A stretch of 64,000 nucleotides of DNA from SHLQ01 sp964517125 (lineage in GTDB: Bacteria > Actinomycetota > Acidimicrobiia > Acidimicrobiales > SHLQ01): assembly GCA_964517125.1 (NCBI GenBank), contig CAZFBD010000004.1, positions 54,989 to 118,988 on the forward strand. The letters run 5' to 3'. The notes below the pieces were generated by a model that saw only the letters and a program-made list of their open reading frames with translations, was not told where the DNA came from and searched no databases. A program made the position numbers and the translations under genes. Position 1 is the first letter of the stretch; each line of letters begins with the position of its first letter. Below, piece after piece: positions 16,950 to 25,598 of this stretch.

Positions 16950-17853
16950 GTCGTTGATCTTCGTGGTGCATTCCGCCCGCCATGGCTCGGCCGTCATGCG
17001 GGGCTATCAGCAGGCGCAGTCGATCAACGAAATCGGCGGCAGCGCCCGGGTCCTTGGTGCCCGATCCGACCGGCCCTCCCTGTTTGCCCTGCGCAACCGC
17101 ACCGTCGTGTTGGTGAAGGACGTCATCATCGACGATGAACTCATTCTGGCGCTCGCGCTCGGTGGAAATCGCCTCGTCTGGGACGCCGTCGACTACTGCG
17201 CACACAAGCCGCAGATTTCCCTTCCCGAGTCGCCGGTCCAACACCTGGCAGGCCTTGCCGCAGCGGAACTCGTCACCGATGTTCTGGCGATGACCACGGC
17301 AACCAACGCCGTGGTGGAGGCGGCGTTCTCGGGTCTGCGCTCGGTGCATCGTGTGGACCATCAAATCGACCGGCGATTGGATGGAACGGTGCAACAGGAG
17401 CCCGCAGACTCCTTCGGTGTCGGGTACTTCGGCGCCCCCGAGAATCTTCCTGCCTGGGCCGATCGGCTCGACGGGCTCGATCGGCTGCTCGTCGACACGG
17501 CGAGCTTCGCCGAGCTGGTGCCACGGGCCCGGAACCTCGCCGTGCACGCAGACTTCAGAAACCCACTTCGCGACCGTCGGGATCACAAACCGTGGACGAA
17601 GGTGGCGACCACGGTGGCGCTCGGCGCGGTGCCAATCGCCGAAGACACGGCGGCAAACCTCGATGCTCTCGGTCAGGACTATCCGCTGCTGTTCGACGGT
17701 TCGTCGATCGGGTTCACGGAAGCCGTGGAAACCGCTGCGCGCTCGTGGGACGAGGACCGACTGTCGTCGCTACGTGATCGACTCGCGCCGCTGCGCCATC
17801 GCAGTGATCCATCCGAAGTTGCGCGACGCCTGGTGGAGGCGTTGCAGGCCTGA
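16942..17853 (+). CDS. Unknown protein of glycan locus
   Basis: 303 residues, start overlapping the upstream stop by eight bases, so translationally coupled to the TPR-DUF616 gene. Rossmann-like alternation is visible (LIFVVHSARHGSAVMRGYQQ at the start; RNRTVVLVKDVIIDDE; a C-terminal helix-rich part RDRLAPLRHRSDPSEVARRL similar in layout to GT4 C-termini). The usual E-x7-E motif is not seen. It is probably a divergent glycosyltransferase-like protein, but I cannot assign a family. Confidence 0.6.
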   Translation: MSESLIFVVHSARHGSAVMRGYQQAQSINEIGGSARVLGARSDRPSLFALRNRTVVLVKDVIIDDELILALALGGNRLVWDAVDYCAHKPQISLPESPVQHLAGLAAAELVTDVLAMTTATNAVVEAAFSGLRSVHRVDHQIDRRLDGTVQQEPADSFGVGYFGAPENLPAWADRLDGLDRLLVDTASFAELVPRARNLAVHADFRNPLRDRRDHKPWTKVATTVALGAVPIAEDTAANLDALGQDYPLLFDGSSIGFTEAVETAARSWDEDRLSSLRDRLAPLRHRSDPSEVARRLVEALQA

Positions 17854-17861
17854 GCGTCAGC

Positions 17862-18803
17862 TCATTGGGATGCGAACCAGTCCCAGAACCGGGCCACGCC
17901 CTCGGGAACCGACACTGCGGGTGCGAACCCGATGCGTTCCCGAGCCTTGGACGAGTCGGCGAAGGTGGTGAGCAACTCGGTGCCCGGCCGTTCGCGCTGC
18001 TCGAGGGCCGGAGCCGAACCCGATGCCCGGGTCATCTCGTCGATGAAGTCGCTGAGTGGTACGGGTTCACCTCGGCCGAGGTTCAGGATCTCGAACCCGA
18101 GTGGGTTCTCGGCCGCCTGGATGAGGCCGGCCACGATATCGCCAACGTAGGTCCAGTCTCGGGCGAGGGGCCCCTCGAACAACGGAACCGGGGTGCCGTC
18201 GCGACACGACTTGGCGAGCATGTACGGCATCATGTCGGGCCGACCACGGGGGCCGTAGACCGTGAACAGGCGCGTGACCGTGACCTGGAGCCCGTAGAGC
18301 GAACAGTAGGTGCCGGCAAGGATCTCGGCGGCGCGCTTCGACGCGGCGTAGGGCTGCAACGGCGCGGCGGCGGGGTCGTCCTCGACGAACGGAATCGCCG
18401 ACGCCGACCCGTAGACGGATGACGTCGAGGCCATCACGAGGCGTCCGACATCGGTTCGGCGAGCGGCGTCCAACACGCTTTGGGTGCCGTTCACGTTGGT
18501 ACGCACATATTCGGCTGGGAACTTCTCGGAGTTCCGGACACCGGCCTTCGCGGCGAGGTGAACAACCACATCGGGTTTCACGACATCGAACAGCGACGCA
18601 AGCGCTTCATCGTCGCGCACGTCGGCTTCCCGGAAGTGTGCTCCGGCGGCCTCCAACACGCGAACGTTGGTCTGTTTGGTGGCACGGTCGTAGTACGGAT
18701 CGAAGTTGTCGAGCCCGATGGTGTCGTAGCCAGCGGCGGCAAATGCCTCGCAGGCATGGGAGCCGATGAAGCCCGCTGCGCCGGTGATCAGGACTCGTTG
18801 CAT
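17862..18803 (-). CDS. NAD-dependent sugar-nucleotide epimerase/dehydratase
   Basis: 313 residues. An extended SDR enzyme: LITGAAGFIGSHACEAF is the NAD-binding G-x-x-G-x-x-G, ASTSSVYGS carries the catalytic Ser/Thr, and YAASK supplies the Tyr-Lys pair. TVYGPRGRPDMMPYML and the FDPYYDRATK stretch resemble UDP-glucuronate 4-epimerases, so supply of UDP-galacturonate is the best guess. It is nine bases after the stop of the upstream glycosyltransferase gene, in one operon. Confidence 0.85.
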   Translation of the reverse strand: MQRVLITGAAGFIGSHACEAFAAAGYDTIGLDNFDPYYDRATKQTNVRVLEAAGAHFREADVRDDEALASLFDVVKPDVVVHLAAKAGVRNSEKFPAEYVRTNVNGTQSVLDAARRTDVGRLVMASTSSVYGSASAIPFVEDDPAAAPLQPYAASKRAAEILAGTYCSLYGLQVTVTRLFTVYGPRGRPDMMPYMLAKSCRDGTPVPLFEGPLARDWTYVGDIVAGLIQAAENPLGFEILNLGRGEPVPLSDFIDEMTRASGSAPALEQRERPGTELLTTFADSSKARERIGFAPAVSVPEGVARFWDWFASQ

Positions 18804-18812
18804 GCAGGCAGC

Positions 18813-19976
18813 CTACGGGAGTCGACGCAGCGCGGCGGCGGCATCGGCGAGCGCAGCCTCAGGATCGAAGCGCTGTTCGGAGAGTCGGAGCGCACCTTCA
18901 CGCTTTTGACCGAGGATGACTGGATCAGCGGCTTCTTGAAGTGCGGCGGTCCATGCTCCAACGTCGCCGGGCGCGACGACCCAGCCCGCGTCGGCTTCAC
19001 GAACCATGTCGGCGATCTCCGAGTCGACGCCGTGGATCACCGGCACACCGAACCGCAGGGCGACGGCACTTCGGGTGATCATGGCCATGTGTCGTTCGGC
19101 GGTCTGTTCGAACCAGTCGCCAATGACATGCATGGACTGGATCCATCGGGCGAACGCCTGGTAGTCGAGCGGCCCGTCGTGGCTCACCACCCCCTTGGGC
19201 AATGGGGGAGGGGCGATGCCCGCTGAGCCGCCCCAGTGCGGCGGTGCCAGGACGTGAAGCTCGTGACCCAGGCTCACCGGCAGTTGCTGGGTGGGTTCGG
19301 TGTCAGAGAGGACGCTCCACGCCTGCGCGTAGCCAGCGTTCCCGACCCGGAGATGCGCTTCGGTCGGTGCGTGCGCGGTGGGGGCGATGCCGGTCGGTAG
19401 CGGGACCGGCATTTCGACCAGGGAGAGGTGGCGCATGGGGTCGCCGTCGATCAGGGGTTGCAGGCCGTACCGGTCGGTGCGGATTCGTTGGACCGACGGA
19501 CGTAGCAGCCAGCCGAGCGCGTAGCCCAGCTTTCGGCGACCGTTGACCCACACCTGGTCGGCGAGCGCCATCGCCCGTTCCTTGCGGGCGGCGTCTGCGG
19601 CCCAGTCCCGATCCGAACGTCCGCTCGACAGCAGTTCCAGAATCTTCGGGGCGAACATGTCGAAGACAAAGTGCGTGCCAGCGACGGGTCGAAGGTGCGA
19701 GATCATGTTGGCGTTGGTGAACACCACGACCCGGAATCCTCGTTCCTCGATGAAGGCTTGCAGGTTCGTGGGGTCGATCACCGTTGTCGCTGATGGCGGC
19801 GTCGGCGGCGTGGGTTGCGTCCAGACCCGGTCCAGTACGGGCTTTGGCACCGTGATCTCGACCTCGTGCCCGTGGGCCCGCAGACCCTCGGCCAGTCCGG
19901 CCGCCCGAATGCCGGGGGCAGCGACAGGTACCCCGAATCCGGGTATCACGTCGTTGGAGATGACGAGCACGGTCAT
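18813..19976 (-). CDS. Glycosyltransferase family 4-like
   Basis: 387 residues. GFGVPVAAPGIRAAGLAEGL near the N-terminus is the GT4 Gly-rich loop. The C-terminal half includes HMAMITRSAVALRFGVPVIHGVDSEIADMVREADAGWVVAPGD, in the layout of the GT-B nucleotide-sugar site, though the first Glu of E-x7-E is not clear. Membership in GT4 is therefore good, donor unknown. It begins 33 bases from the divergent GT gene at 20010. Confidence 0.75.
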   Translation of the reverse strand: MTVLVISNDVIPGFGVPVAAPGIRAAGLAEGLRAHGHEVEITVPKPVLDRVWTQPTPPTPPSATTVIDPTNLQAFIEERGFRVVVFTNANMISHLRPVAGTHFVFDMFAPKILELLSSGRSDRDWAADAARKERAMALADQVWVNGRRKLGYALGWLLRPSVQRIRTDRYGLQPLIDGDPMRHLSLVEMPVPLPTGIAPTAHAPTEAHLRVGNAGYAQAWSVLSDTEPTQQLPVSLGHELHVLAPPHWGGSAGIAPPPLPKGVVSHDGPLDYQAFARWIQSMHVIGDWFEQTAERHMAMITRSAVALRFGVPVIHGVDSEIADMVREADAGWVVAPGDVGAWTAALQEAADPVILGQKREGALRLSEQRFDPEAALADAAAALRRLP

Positions 19977-20009
19977 GGCGGCAATCTAGTGGCGACGCAG
20001 TGTGCGAGA

Positions 20010-21434
20010 ATGCACCCCGTGTCCGGACAGCGTCCCAATGTCGTGCTCGTGTTCACCGATTCGCAGACGGTCCTCGGGTATCCGTGTTCTGAACCGGGCT
20101 GGTGTCGGTTCGACCGTGTGTATGGACCCTCCCGTGCGACCCAGGTCGTTGGACCGTTGCTCACTGCGCTGCAGCGCCTCCTTCCGGACCACAAACACAC
20201 CGACCGAGCGGCGTTGGGCGTGGCCGGCGGCCGGGTGCTGGGGCGGGTTCGCAAACGTCGCCCCGCCGAGCCATGGATCCTGGCCGATGAAGAGCTGAGC
20301 GTGCTGGAGAAGCTGCCGGCCGATGATCTCATCATTGTGCTCGTCGGTATGCCGTCAGTGGACGGGACGACCGACGCCTTGCATGACCGACGTCGGTCAA
20401 TCGAACTGCGGGTGCACGTTCCCGGCTCGTTGGCCGACGTGCCATCCCGCATGCGATGGGTCCGGGAACTCGATGATGTTCCCGGCACGATTGCCCGCCT
20501 GGTGGAACAGGCGCCGGCCGGCGAACACGACCTGTTCGGCCCGGAACGGCATCGGGAGATCCGGCTGGAGGATGGCAGCGCGCATGCGGTGGTCAACCAC
20601 CCGCTCAAGACTCGTACGACTGCCGATGGTCAATCCGCCTCCACGGTTGTGGTCTACGACGAGGACGAGCAGTATCCCGTTGCTCCGAAGGTCTCCCGAC
20701 CTCTCCGAGCAGTCACGGTCGTGGTCGACTTCGACGAGTTCGCCCACAACCTCCAGGCCAGCCCCGATGTGATCGACGGGTCGATCGATCTGGAGGTCAT
20801 CGACAACCGGGGGAACGCCGCAGGCGGGGGAATCGCCGGGCTCTACGCCGGGTCCCGAACTGCCGGTGCCGATGGCCCGTTGCTGTTCGTGCATCCCGAT
20901 GTGTTTCTGCCCGCTGGCTGGACCGCACGCGTGTACGCGGCGCTCGCGGAGCTCGACACACTCGACCCTTCGTGGGCCGTCGCCGGAATCGCTGGACGGT
21001 TGCAGGGGTCGATCGATGCCGGAGACACGGGCCGCGGCCGATGGTCCGATCCCCATGGCTACCGCACCTTTGGCGACCTTCCGATGGCCGTCGATGTGCT
21101 GGACGAGCTGATCCTGATCACACGAGACGGGTCGATCGGCTTCGACCCCGACCAGCCGGGGTTCCATTGTTACGGCACCGACATTGCGGCCACGGCCAAG
21201 CAGGCGGGCCGAAGCATCTGGGTGATCGACGCCTGGGCCTGGCACAAGATGCGTCGGTCCGACGGGTCGTTGCTCACCCACGCCGTCCGCAGCGGCAAGA
21301 TCGCAAACCGGGCCGAAGCCGGGTTCAGCGATGAGTTCACCCTGAGCGCGGCATGGGTGCGAGACAAATGGGCGGGACGCCAGAAGCTCCAGGGAATGAC
21401 CGAGTACTGGCGGGACTTCTACGGCGAGGGCTGA
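20010..21434 (+). CDS. Glycosyltransferase-like protein (GT2-type core)
   Basis: 474 residues from ATG 20010; GTG 20019 is an alternative. The C-terminal half resembles a GT-A fold: GPLLFVHPDVFLPAGW contains a D-x-x-like metal motif after a Val/His strand, and GFHCYGTDIAATAKQAGRSIWVIDAW matches the acceptor-side region ending in WAWHK. The N-terminal half is of unknown fold. Its end overlaps the convergent membrane gene by 16 bases. It is likely part of the glycan locus. Confidence 0.62.
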   Translation: MHPVSGQRPNVVLVFTDSQTVLGYPCSEPGWCRFDRVYGPSRATQVVGPLLTALQRLLPDHKHTDRAALGVAGGRVLGRVRKRRPAEPWILADEELSVLEKLPADDLIIVLVGMPSVDGTTDALHDRRRSIELRVHVPGSLADVPSRMRWVRELDDVPGTIARLVEQAPAGEHDLFGPERHREIRLEDGSAHAVVNHPLKTRTTADGQSASTVVVYDEDEQYPVAPKVSRPLRAVTVVVDFDEFAHNLQASPDVIDGSIDLEVIDNRGNAAGGGIAGLYAGSRTAGADGPLLFVHPDVFLPAGWTARVYAALAELDTLDPSWAVAGIAGRLQGSIDAGDTGRGRWSDPHGYRTFGDLPMAVDVLDELILITRDGSIGFDPDQPGFHCYGTDIAATAKQAGRSIWVIDAWAWHKMRRSDGSLLTHAVRSGKIANRAEAGFSDEFTLSAAWVRDKWAGRQKLQGMTEYWRDFYGEG

Positions 21435-22036
21435 AAGTCGGCCAGTGGCCGCTCGGTTCGCAACCACGCCATCGAGGCCAGAGCAACTCCCGTGGCCAGT
21501 GTGACCACGACGCTGATGCCTGCCGAGACGCCCGCCTGTGAACAGATGGCGCCGGCGATGAACATGCCGATCGCAATGAGGGCGATGCGCACAACGATGG
21601 GCGATTCGCCCGGTTCGCTCTGCGCCCGCATCGCCTCGAGCATGCCACCGAGGCCGATGGCCAGAGCGCCGAGGCCGACGCCAAGCGCCGCAAGGTGTTC
21701 GCTGTCGAGCAGGTCGAATGGGTCGTCCCGCAATCCCGGGATGAGGCGGTCGTCGATGGCGAAGCGGTAACCGAACCAGGCGGCGATCGAGCCGCCGGTT
21801 GCGCCGATGATCATTCGCCACATGCGGGTACTCGACAGCGTTGCCGCCAGCAGGCCGCCGGCAACGAGGGTGAAGCCCATGAGGGCGATCGCACGGTTGG
21901 CCACCGGCCCAACGGTCAGAATGCAGAACACGGCCACGAGCCAACCGGCAAACATCATTCGCAGCGGAACGGTGGAGTCACGCCTGATCAGTTGTGGTTG
22001 AACCGAAAAGTGCATTCGGATGTGGACCTTGTTCAT
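21419..22036 (-). CDS. Unknown multi-pass membrane protein
   Basis: 205 residues from ATG 22036 (ATG 22015 possible). About five or six hydrophobic helices, for example WLVAVFCILTVGPVANRAIA and IVVRIALIAIGMFIAGAICS. No family recognised; no charged residues in helices that would indicate transport chemistry. It follows the selenoprotein candidate by 55 bases on the same strand. Confidence 0.65.
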   Translation of the reverse strand: MNKVHIRMHFSVQPQLIRRDSTVPLRMMFAGWLVAVFCILTVGPVANRAIALMGFTLVAGGLLAATLSSTRMWRMIIGATGGSIAAWFGYRFAIDDRLIPGLRDDPFDLLDSEHLAALGVGLGALAIGLGGMLEAMRAQSEPGESPIVVRIALIAIGMFIAGAICSQAGVSAGISVVVTLATGVALASMAWLRTERPLADFQPSP

Positions 22037-22091
22037 TCGCCGCCGGCTGGGACGCCACCATAGCCAACCAGCCGCGGATGTCACAGCGGGC

Positions 22092-22712
22092 TCAGGCCGT
22101 GTTGGCCTCGATCTTTTCGACGATGCGTTCGTAGGTGTCGACCGGCTGTGCTCCGGGAATCGGGAAGGTGTCCTGAAAGACCACGGTGGGGACGGCGGTG
22201 ACGCCGTTGGTGATCGCCGAGTTGTGCTCGTCGATCACGGCTCGAGCGGTCTCGTCGCCGAATTCGAGCGACGCCGCATGGAACCGATCGGCATCGGCCC
22301 CAACGCCGACGGCGAGGGCAAGGAGCTCGTTTCCGTCGGAGATGTCGCGGTTCTCCGAGAAGTAGGCACGGAGAAGACGGTCGTGGAAGGCGCCGGCGAG
22401 TTCCGGCCATTCCTTCTCGAGGATTCGGTAGGCCACCTGGGCCGGGATGCTGGACGTGGGCTGTGGAGCATCGGTTGCCCAGACGCGGAAGTCGGCTCCG
22501 GGCTCCTGTTCCGCAGGGTTGAGCCAGCTCTTGGTGTACTCGACGAACTTGTCCCGATCGCCGGTCTTTGGCTCAGCGCGGAGTAGGAAGGACTTCCATT
22601 CGATCGATATGCGATCCCCCAGCCGTTCCTGGAGTTCCTCGAGACGCACGGCCCCGACGTAGCACCACGGTCAAAGAAAGTCGGACCACACGGTCAGTTT
22701 CACAGGCTCCAT
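22092..22712 (-). CDS. DsbA/FrnE-type thiol oxidoreductase, probable selenoprotein (in-frame TGA = Sec)
   Basis: Read from ATG 22712 the protein is 206 residues with one in-frame TGA at 22671-22673: MEPVKLTVWSDFL-U-PWCYVG. In FrnE/DsbA-type oxidoreductases this place reads DFVCPWCYIG, so the TGA sits exactly on the first, nucleophilic Cys of the CPWC active site, with Cys17 kept. The rest matches the family through to the cis-Pro loop (NGVTAVPTVVFQ) and C-terminal helix. Automatic calling would start at GTG 22649 and lose the active site. A UPWC selenocysteine is the simplest explanation; a point mutation or sequencing error is the alternative. No selABCD genes lie in the window. Confidence 0.8.
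22624..22646 (-). promoter_or_regulatory. Candidate bacterial SECIS hairpin for the in-frame TGA
   Basis: Downstream of the TGA the minus-strand RNA can fold as CGUCUCGAG, loop GAA, CUCCAGGAACG: three outer pairs (CGU/ACG), two more (UC/GG with a wobble) and an inner GAG/CUC, with small bulges. The loop starts with G about 34 nt after the UGA, inside the 16-37 nt spacing known for bacterial SECIS elements. It was traced by eye, and coding constraint could produce it by chance. A second weaker fold with a guanine-rich loop lies 13-26 nt after the TGA. Confidence 0.35.
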
Positions 22713-22818
22713 GGCTGCACGTTACCGCACGAGAAATCGGGAACCCGCAAACCTCACAGCGTGGTCGTTTCCGCCGATTGTTTGCGCACAGGGGCGGGAT
22801 ATCGAGGGGTGTGACGTG

Positions 22819-25467
22819 ATGTTGAACTTGCGTGGACGCGCAGCGTTGGCCAGTGTGGCCGTTCTGCTGCTGTTTGTGGGAATGGCTGCGATGCGTTCCG
22901 GTGGAGGTGGCCCCGAGGTGTCCACCGCCAACGACGGTCGCGGCGAACCGGCCGAGGTCGAGGTCCTTGCGGGTGGTGAAGCTGCCGAGGACATCGGACG
23001 CGACGATGTTCCGGTCGCTGTGGCCCGGGTGGACCAAGATGGGTTCTCCGGCGTTGCCGAGACCGACCTTCCAGCTGCAGACCCGAATGTCGTGATCGTC
23101 ATGGACAGTGCCGGCGCGCAGGACGGAGCGATTCCACCGCAGGCGCCGCTGAACCCGGACGGTTCCACACCGATCACCGGTTGGGACATCGAGGACGTTC
23201 GATTCCGCTACGACCCGACCGCCGATGCCCTGGTGGTCGCCATCAACAGCTACGGCGTGGTCGGCGATCCCGAAGGCAACGGCGACCCAGCACAGTTCAG
23301 CGAAGCGTGGGGTGACGCGAACGTTGGCGGTGTGGACAGCCCGGATCTTGGCGCCGAAGAGTCGGTCGCCCTGATGCTCGACCTCGATCAGGACGGAAGC
23401 GCCGACGTGCTCGTCGGCGTTCATACCAACATCGACCTGGGCGACATTCAGGTGGCAGCACTGTCCCCGTTTGGTGCACAGATTCCGACGAACGCCACCC
23501 TTGCTGCTCAGGCGTTCCTGTGGGGCGAAACGATCCAGTCGATCGACGACGCAACAACTCCAAGCGAAACTGCTCCCGATCTGGTCTTCACCATCCAGGG
23601 GTTCTCCAACCTTCCCGGTGCCGACGACGATGCCGACTTCGGCGTGAACCTCGTGATGGGCTCCGGACTCGACGGCAACATCGGTGAGGACACGCTCGCT
23701 GCCGCAGCAAGCCTCGTGCCGGTCAACATCTCTGCCGAGCTCGGCGACCGGGTCTTCCAGGACACCAACCGCAACGGCATTCAGGATGACGAAGAAGCCG
23801 GTGCCGCCGGAGTGACCGTGAACCTCTTCGATGCCGCTGGCGACGTCATCGACTCCAGCGAGACCGATGCCACCGGCTCCTACCTGTTCACCGTGAACCC
23901 CGGCGACTACAGCGTGGAGTTCGTGCCCGGCAACGGACAATCGTTGACCGTCCAGAACGCTGGGGCATCGCCGGAGCTCGACAGCGATGCAGCTCCTGCC
24001 ACCGGCCGCACGGCGACCGTGACACTCACAGCCGGCCAGTCCGACCTCACGATCGACGCTGGCGTCGTCGCCTTTCAGGCACGGCCCGGGATCGACCTGG
24101 AGAAGGCCACCAACGGCCTCGACTCCGACACTGGTCCGGGCGAAGACCTGCTCGTTGGTGACGACGTCACGTTCACCTACGTGGTGCGCAACACCGGCAA
24201 CGTCGACCTGGTCGGCGTCTCCGTTTCCGACAACATCATCGGCTCGATCGCATGCCCCCAGAACACGCTCGACGTGAACGAATCCATGACGTGCGAGGTG
24301 TCCACCACCGTGCTCGAAGGGAACTACGTGAACACCGGCACTGCGTCGGGAACCCCGGTCGACGCCGACGGGCAGGTGCTTGGAGCGCCAGTGACCGACT
24401 CCGATCCGTCGCATCACCGTGGCGTGCTTCCGCTCGAAGCCGGAATCAACCTGGAGAAGGACACAAACGGTGAGGACGCCGACGAGCCAACCGGTCCACG
24501 TCTCGTCGTGGGTGAGCTCGCAACCTTCACCTACGTCGTCACGAACACCGGCAACATCGAACTCACCGACGTCATCGTCACCGACGACGACGCTGATGTG
24601 ATTGGTCAGGCTCCCGGGTTCGTGTGTCGGATCGATCTGATCGGGGTCGGCGAAGCCGAGTCGTGCACGGCGACCCGGGTCGTCACCGAGGGTCAGTACG
24701 TGAACATCGGGTCGGTCTCGGCGCAGCCGGTTGATCCGCAGGGCGAGAACGTCGGTGGACGCATCACCGACGAGGACCCGTCGCACCACGTTGGCGAGGT
24801 CCAGGGGCCGGCATGCACCACGTCGATCCGCGGCATCCGCATGTGGGCCGGTGGCGCAACCGTCGACGACACCGGCTGGAACGCCGCCGCAGGCTCCACC
24901 ATCCGAATCGTCACCGACGAACCCGGTGGCTCACCCGAACAGCCCAACGAGCAGGTCTACGTGCTCGTGGACGACGTGCTCTACGGGCCGACGCCGGCCG
25001 GTCTTGGCGAAGCCGAGTTCCGGGTGAACAACAGCGGACCCGTCGTCATCGTCCACTGGTCCGAGGTGAGCGGAGACACGTCGCTGCCGAACTCGGTCGA
25101 GTACGAGTGGTGCGGCACCGGTTTGTCGAAGCCAACCATCCACACCTGCCCGAATGCGGTCACCGGACCACGAATGTTCAAGGGCGACACCGTCTACTGG
25201 GACACCGGCCTGGTCGCAGCAGCTGGTTCCACGATCGAGCTCACGACCTCCGAGCCCGGCGGCTCGCCGGGCCAGCCCCATGAGCAGGTGTACGTGACCG
25301 TGGGTGAGGAAGTGTTCGGACCGACGCTCAACGAACACGGCACCAACGTGTTCACCGTGGGTGCCGGTGGCCCGATCGTCGTGCAGCACTACAGCGAGTT
25401 CCATCAGACCGAGAACCCGAACTCGGTCGAGATGACCCTCTGCGGATCCGACCTGTACGAGGGCTGA
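22819..25467 (+). CDS. Large secreted Sdr-like repeat protein
   Basis: 882 residues from ATG 22819, with GAGGGG nine bases upstream. An N-terminal signal or anchor helix (ALASVAVLLLFVGMAAM) is followed by an unknown domain with Asp-rich loops, an SdrD B-like Ig domain (LGDRVFQDTNRNGIQDDEEAG, about 325-410), two DUF7507-like repeats beginning GIDLEKATNG and GINLEKDTNG, and two C-terminal repeats of about 105 residues, each with a conserved Cys pair and the shared DEPGGS/SEPGGS-P-x-Q-P-EQVYV core. Probably calcium-binding and cell-surface or extracellular. No sortase motif at the end. It is divergent from the selenoprotein candidate, 106 bases apart. Confidence 0.78.
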   Translation: MLNLRGRAALASVAVLLLFVGMAAMRSGGGGPEVSTANDGRGEPAEVEVLAGGEAAEDIGRDDVPVAVARVDQDGFSGVAETDLPAADPNVVIVMDSAGAQDGAIPPQAPLNPDGSTPITGWDIEDVRFRYDPTADALVVAINSYGVVGDPEGNGDPAQFSEAWGDANVGGVDSPDLGAEESVALMLDLDQDGSADVLVGVHTNIDLGDIQVAALSPFGAQIPTNATLAAQAFLWGETIQSIDDATTPSETAPDLVFTIQGFSNLPGADDDADFGVNLVMGSGLDGNIGEDTLAAAASLVPVNISAELGDRVFQDTNRNGIQDDEEAGAAGVTVNLFDAAGDVIDSSETDATGSYLFTVNPGDYSVEFVPGNGQSLTVQNAGASPELDSDAAPATGRTATVTLTAGQSDLTIDAGVVAFQARPGIDLEKATNGLDSDTGPGEDLLVGDDVTFTYVVRNTGNVDLVGVSVSDNIIGSIACPQNTLDVNESMTCEVSTTVLEGNYVNTGTASGTPVDADGQVLGAPVTDSDPSHHRGVLPLEAGINLEKDTNGEDADEPTGPRLVVGELATFTYVVTNTGNIELTDVIVTDDDADVIGQAPGFVCRIDLIGVGEAESCTATRVVTEGQYVNIGSVSAQPVDPQGENVGGRITDEDPSHHVGEVQGPACTTSIRGIRMWAGGATVDDTGWNAAAGSTIRIVTDEPGGSPEQPNEQVYVLVDDVLYGPTPAGLGEAEFRVNNSGPVVIVHWSEVSGDTSLPNSVEYEWCGTGLSKPTIHTCPNAVTGPRMFKGDTVYWDTGLVAAAGSTIELTTSEPGGSPGQPHEQVYVTVGEEVFGPTLNEHGTNVFTVGAGGPIVVQHYSEFHQTENPNSVEMTLCGSDLYEG

Positions 25468-25490
25468 CGCTGCCCCAAAACCTGCCGAGA

Positions 25491-25566
25491 GGCTGGCCTC
25501 CAAACCCGAAGACGGGGCTGGCTTCCAAACCTGAAGAGGGCACTGCCCTCCAAACCTGAAGAATGG
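25491..25566. repeat. Three 25-bp tandem repeats in intergenic space
   Basis: Units 25491-25515, 25516-25540 and 25541-25566 share the core TCCAAACC(T/C)GAAGA. They fill the gap between two convergent genes. The unit is not palindromic, so it is not an ordinary terminator. Confidence 0.85.
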
Positions 25567-25598
25567 CGCTCTTGAAGAGGGGGCTGCTTGGCTTCCGG

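Noticed and set aside
22092..22649. GTG start at 22649 for the DsbA gene
   Set aside because: It removes the active-site motif; the frame upstream encodes the conserved N-terminus through the TGA.
22573..24789. 738-residue open frame on the minus strand
   Set aside because: It is antisense to the Sdr-like gene and overlaps the DsbA gene; high GC creates long antisense frames.
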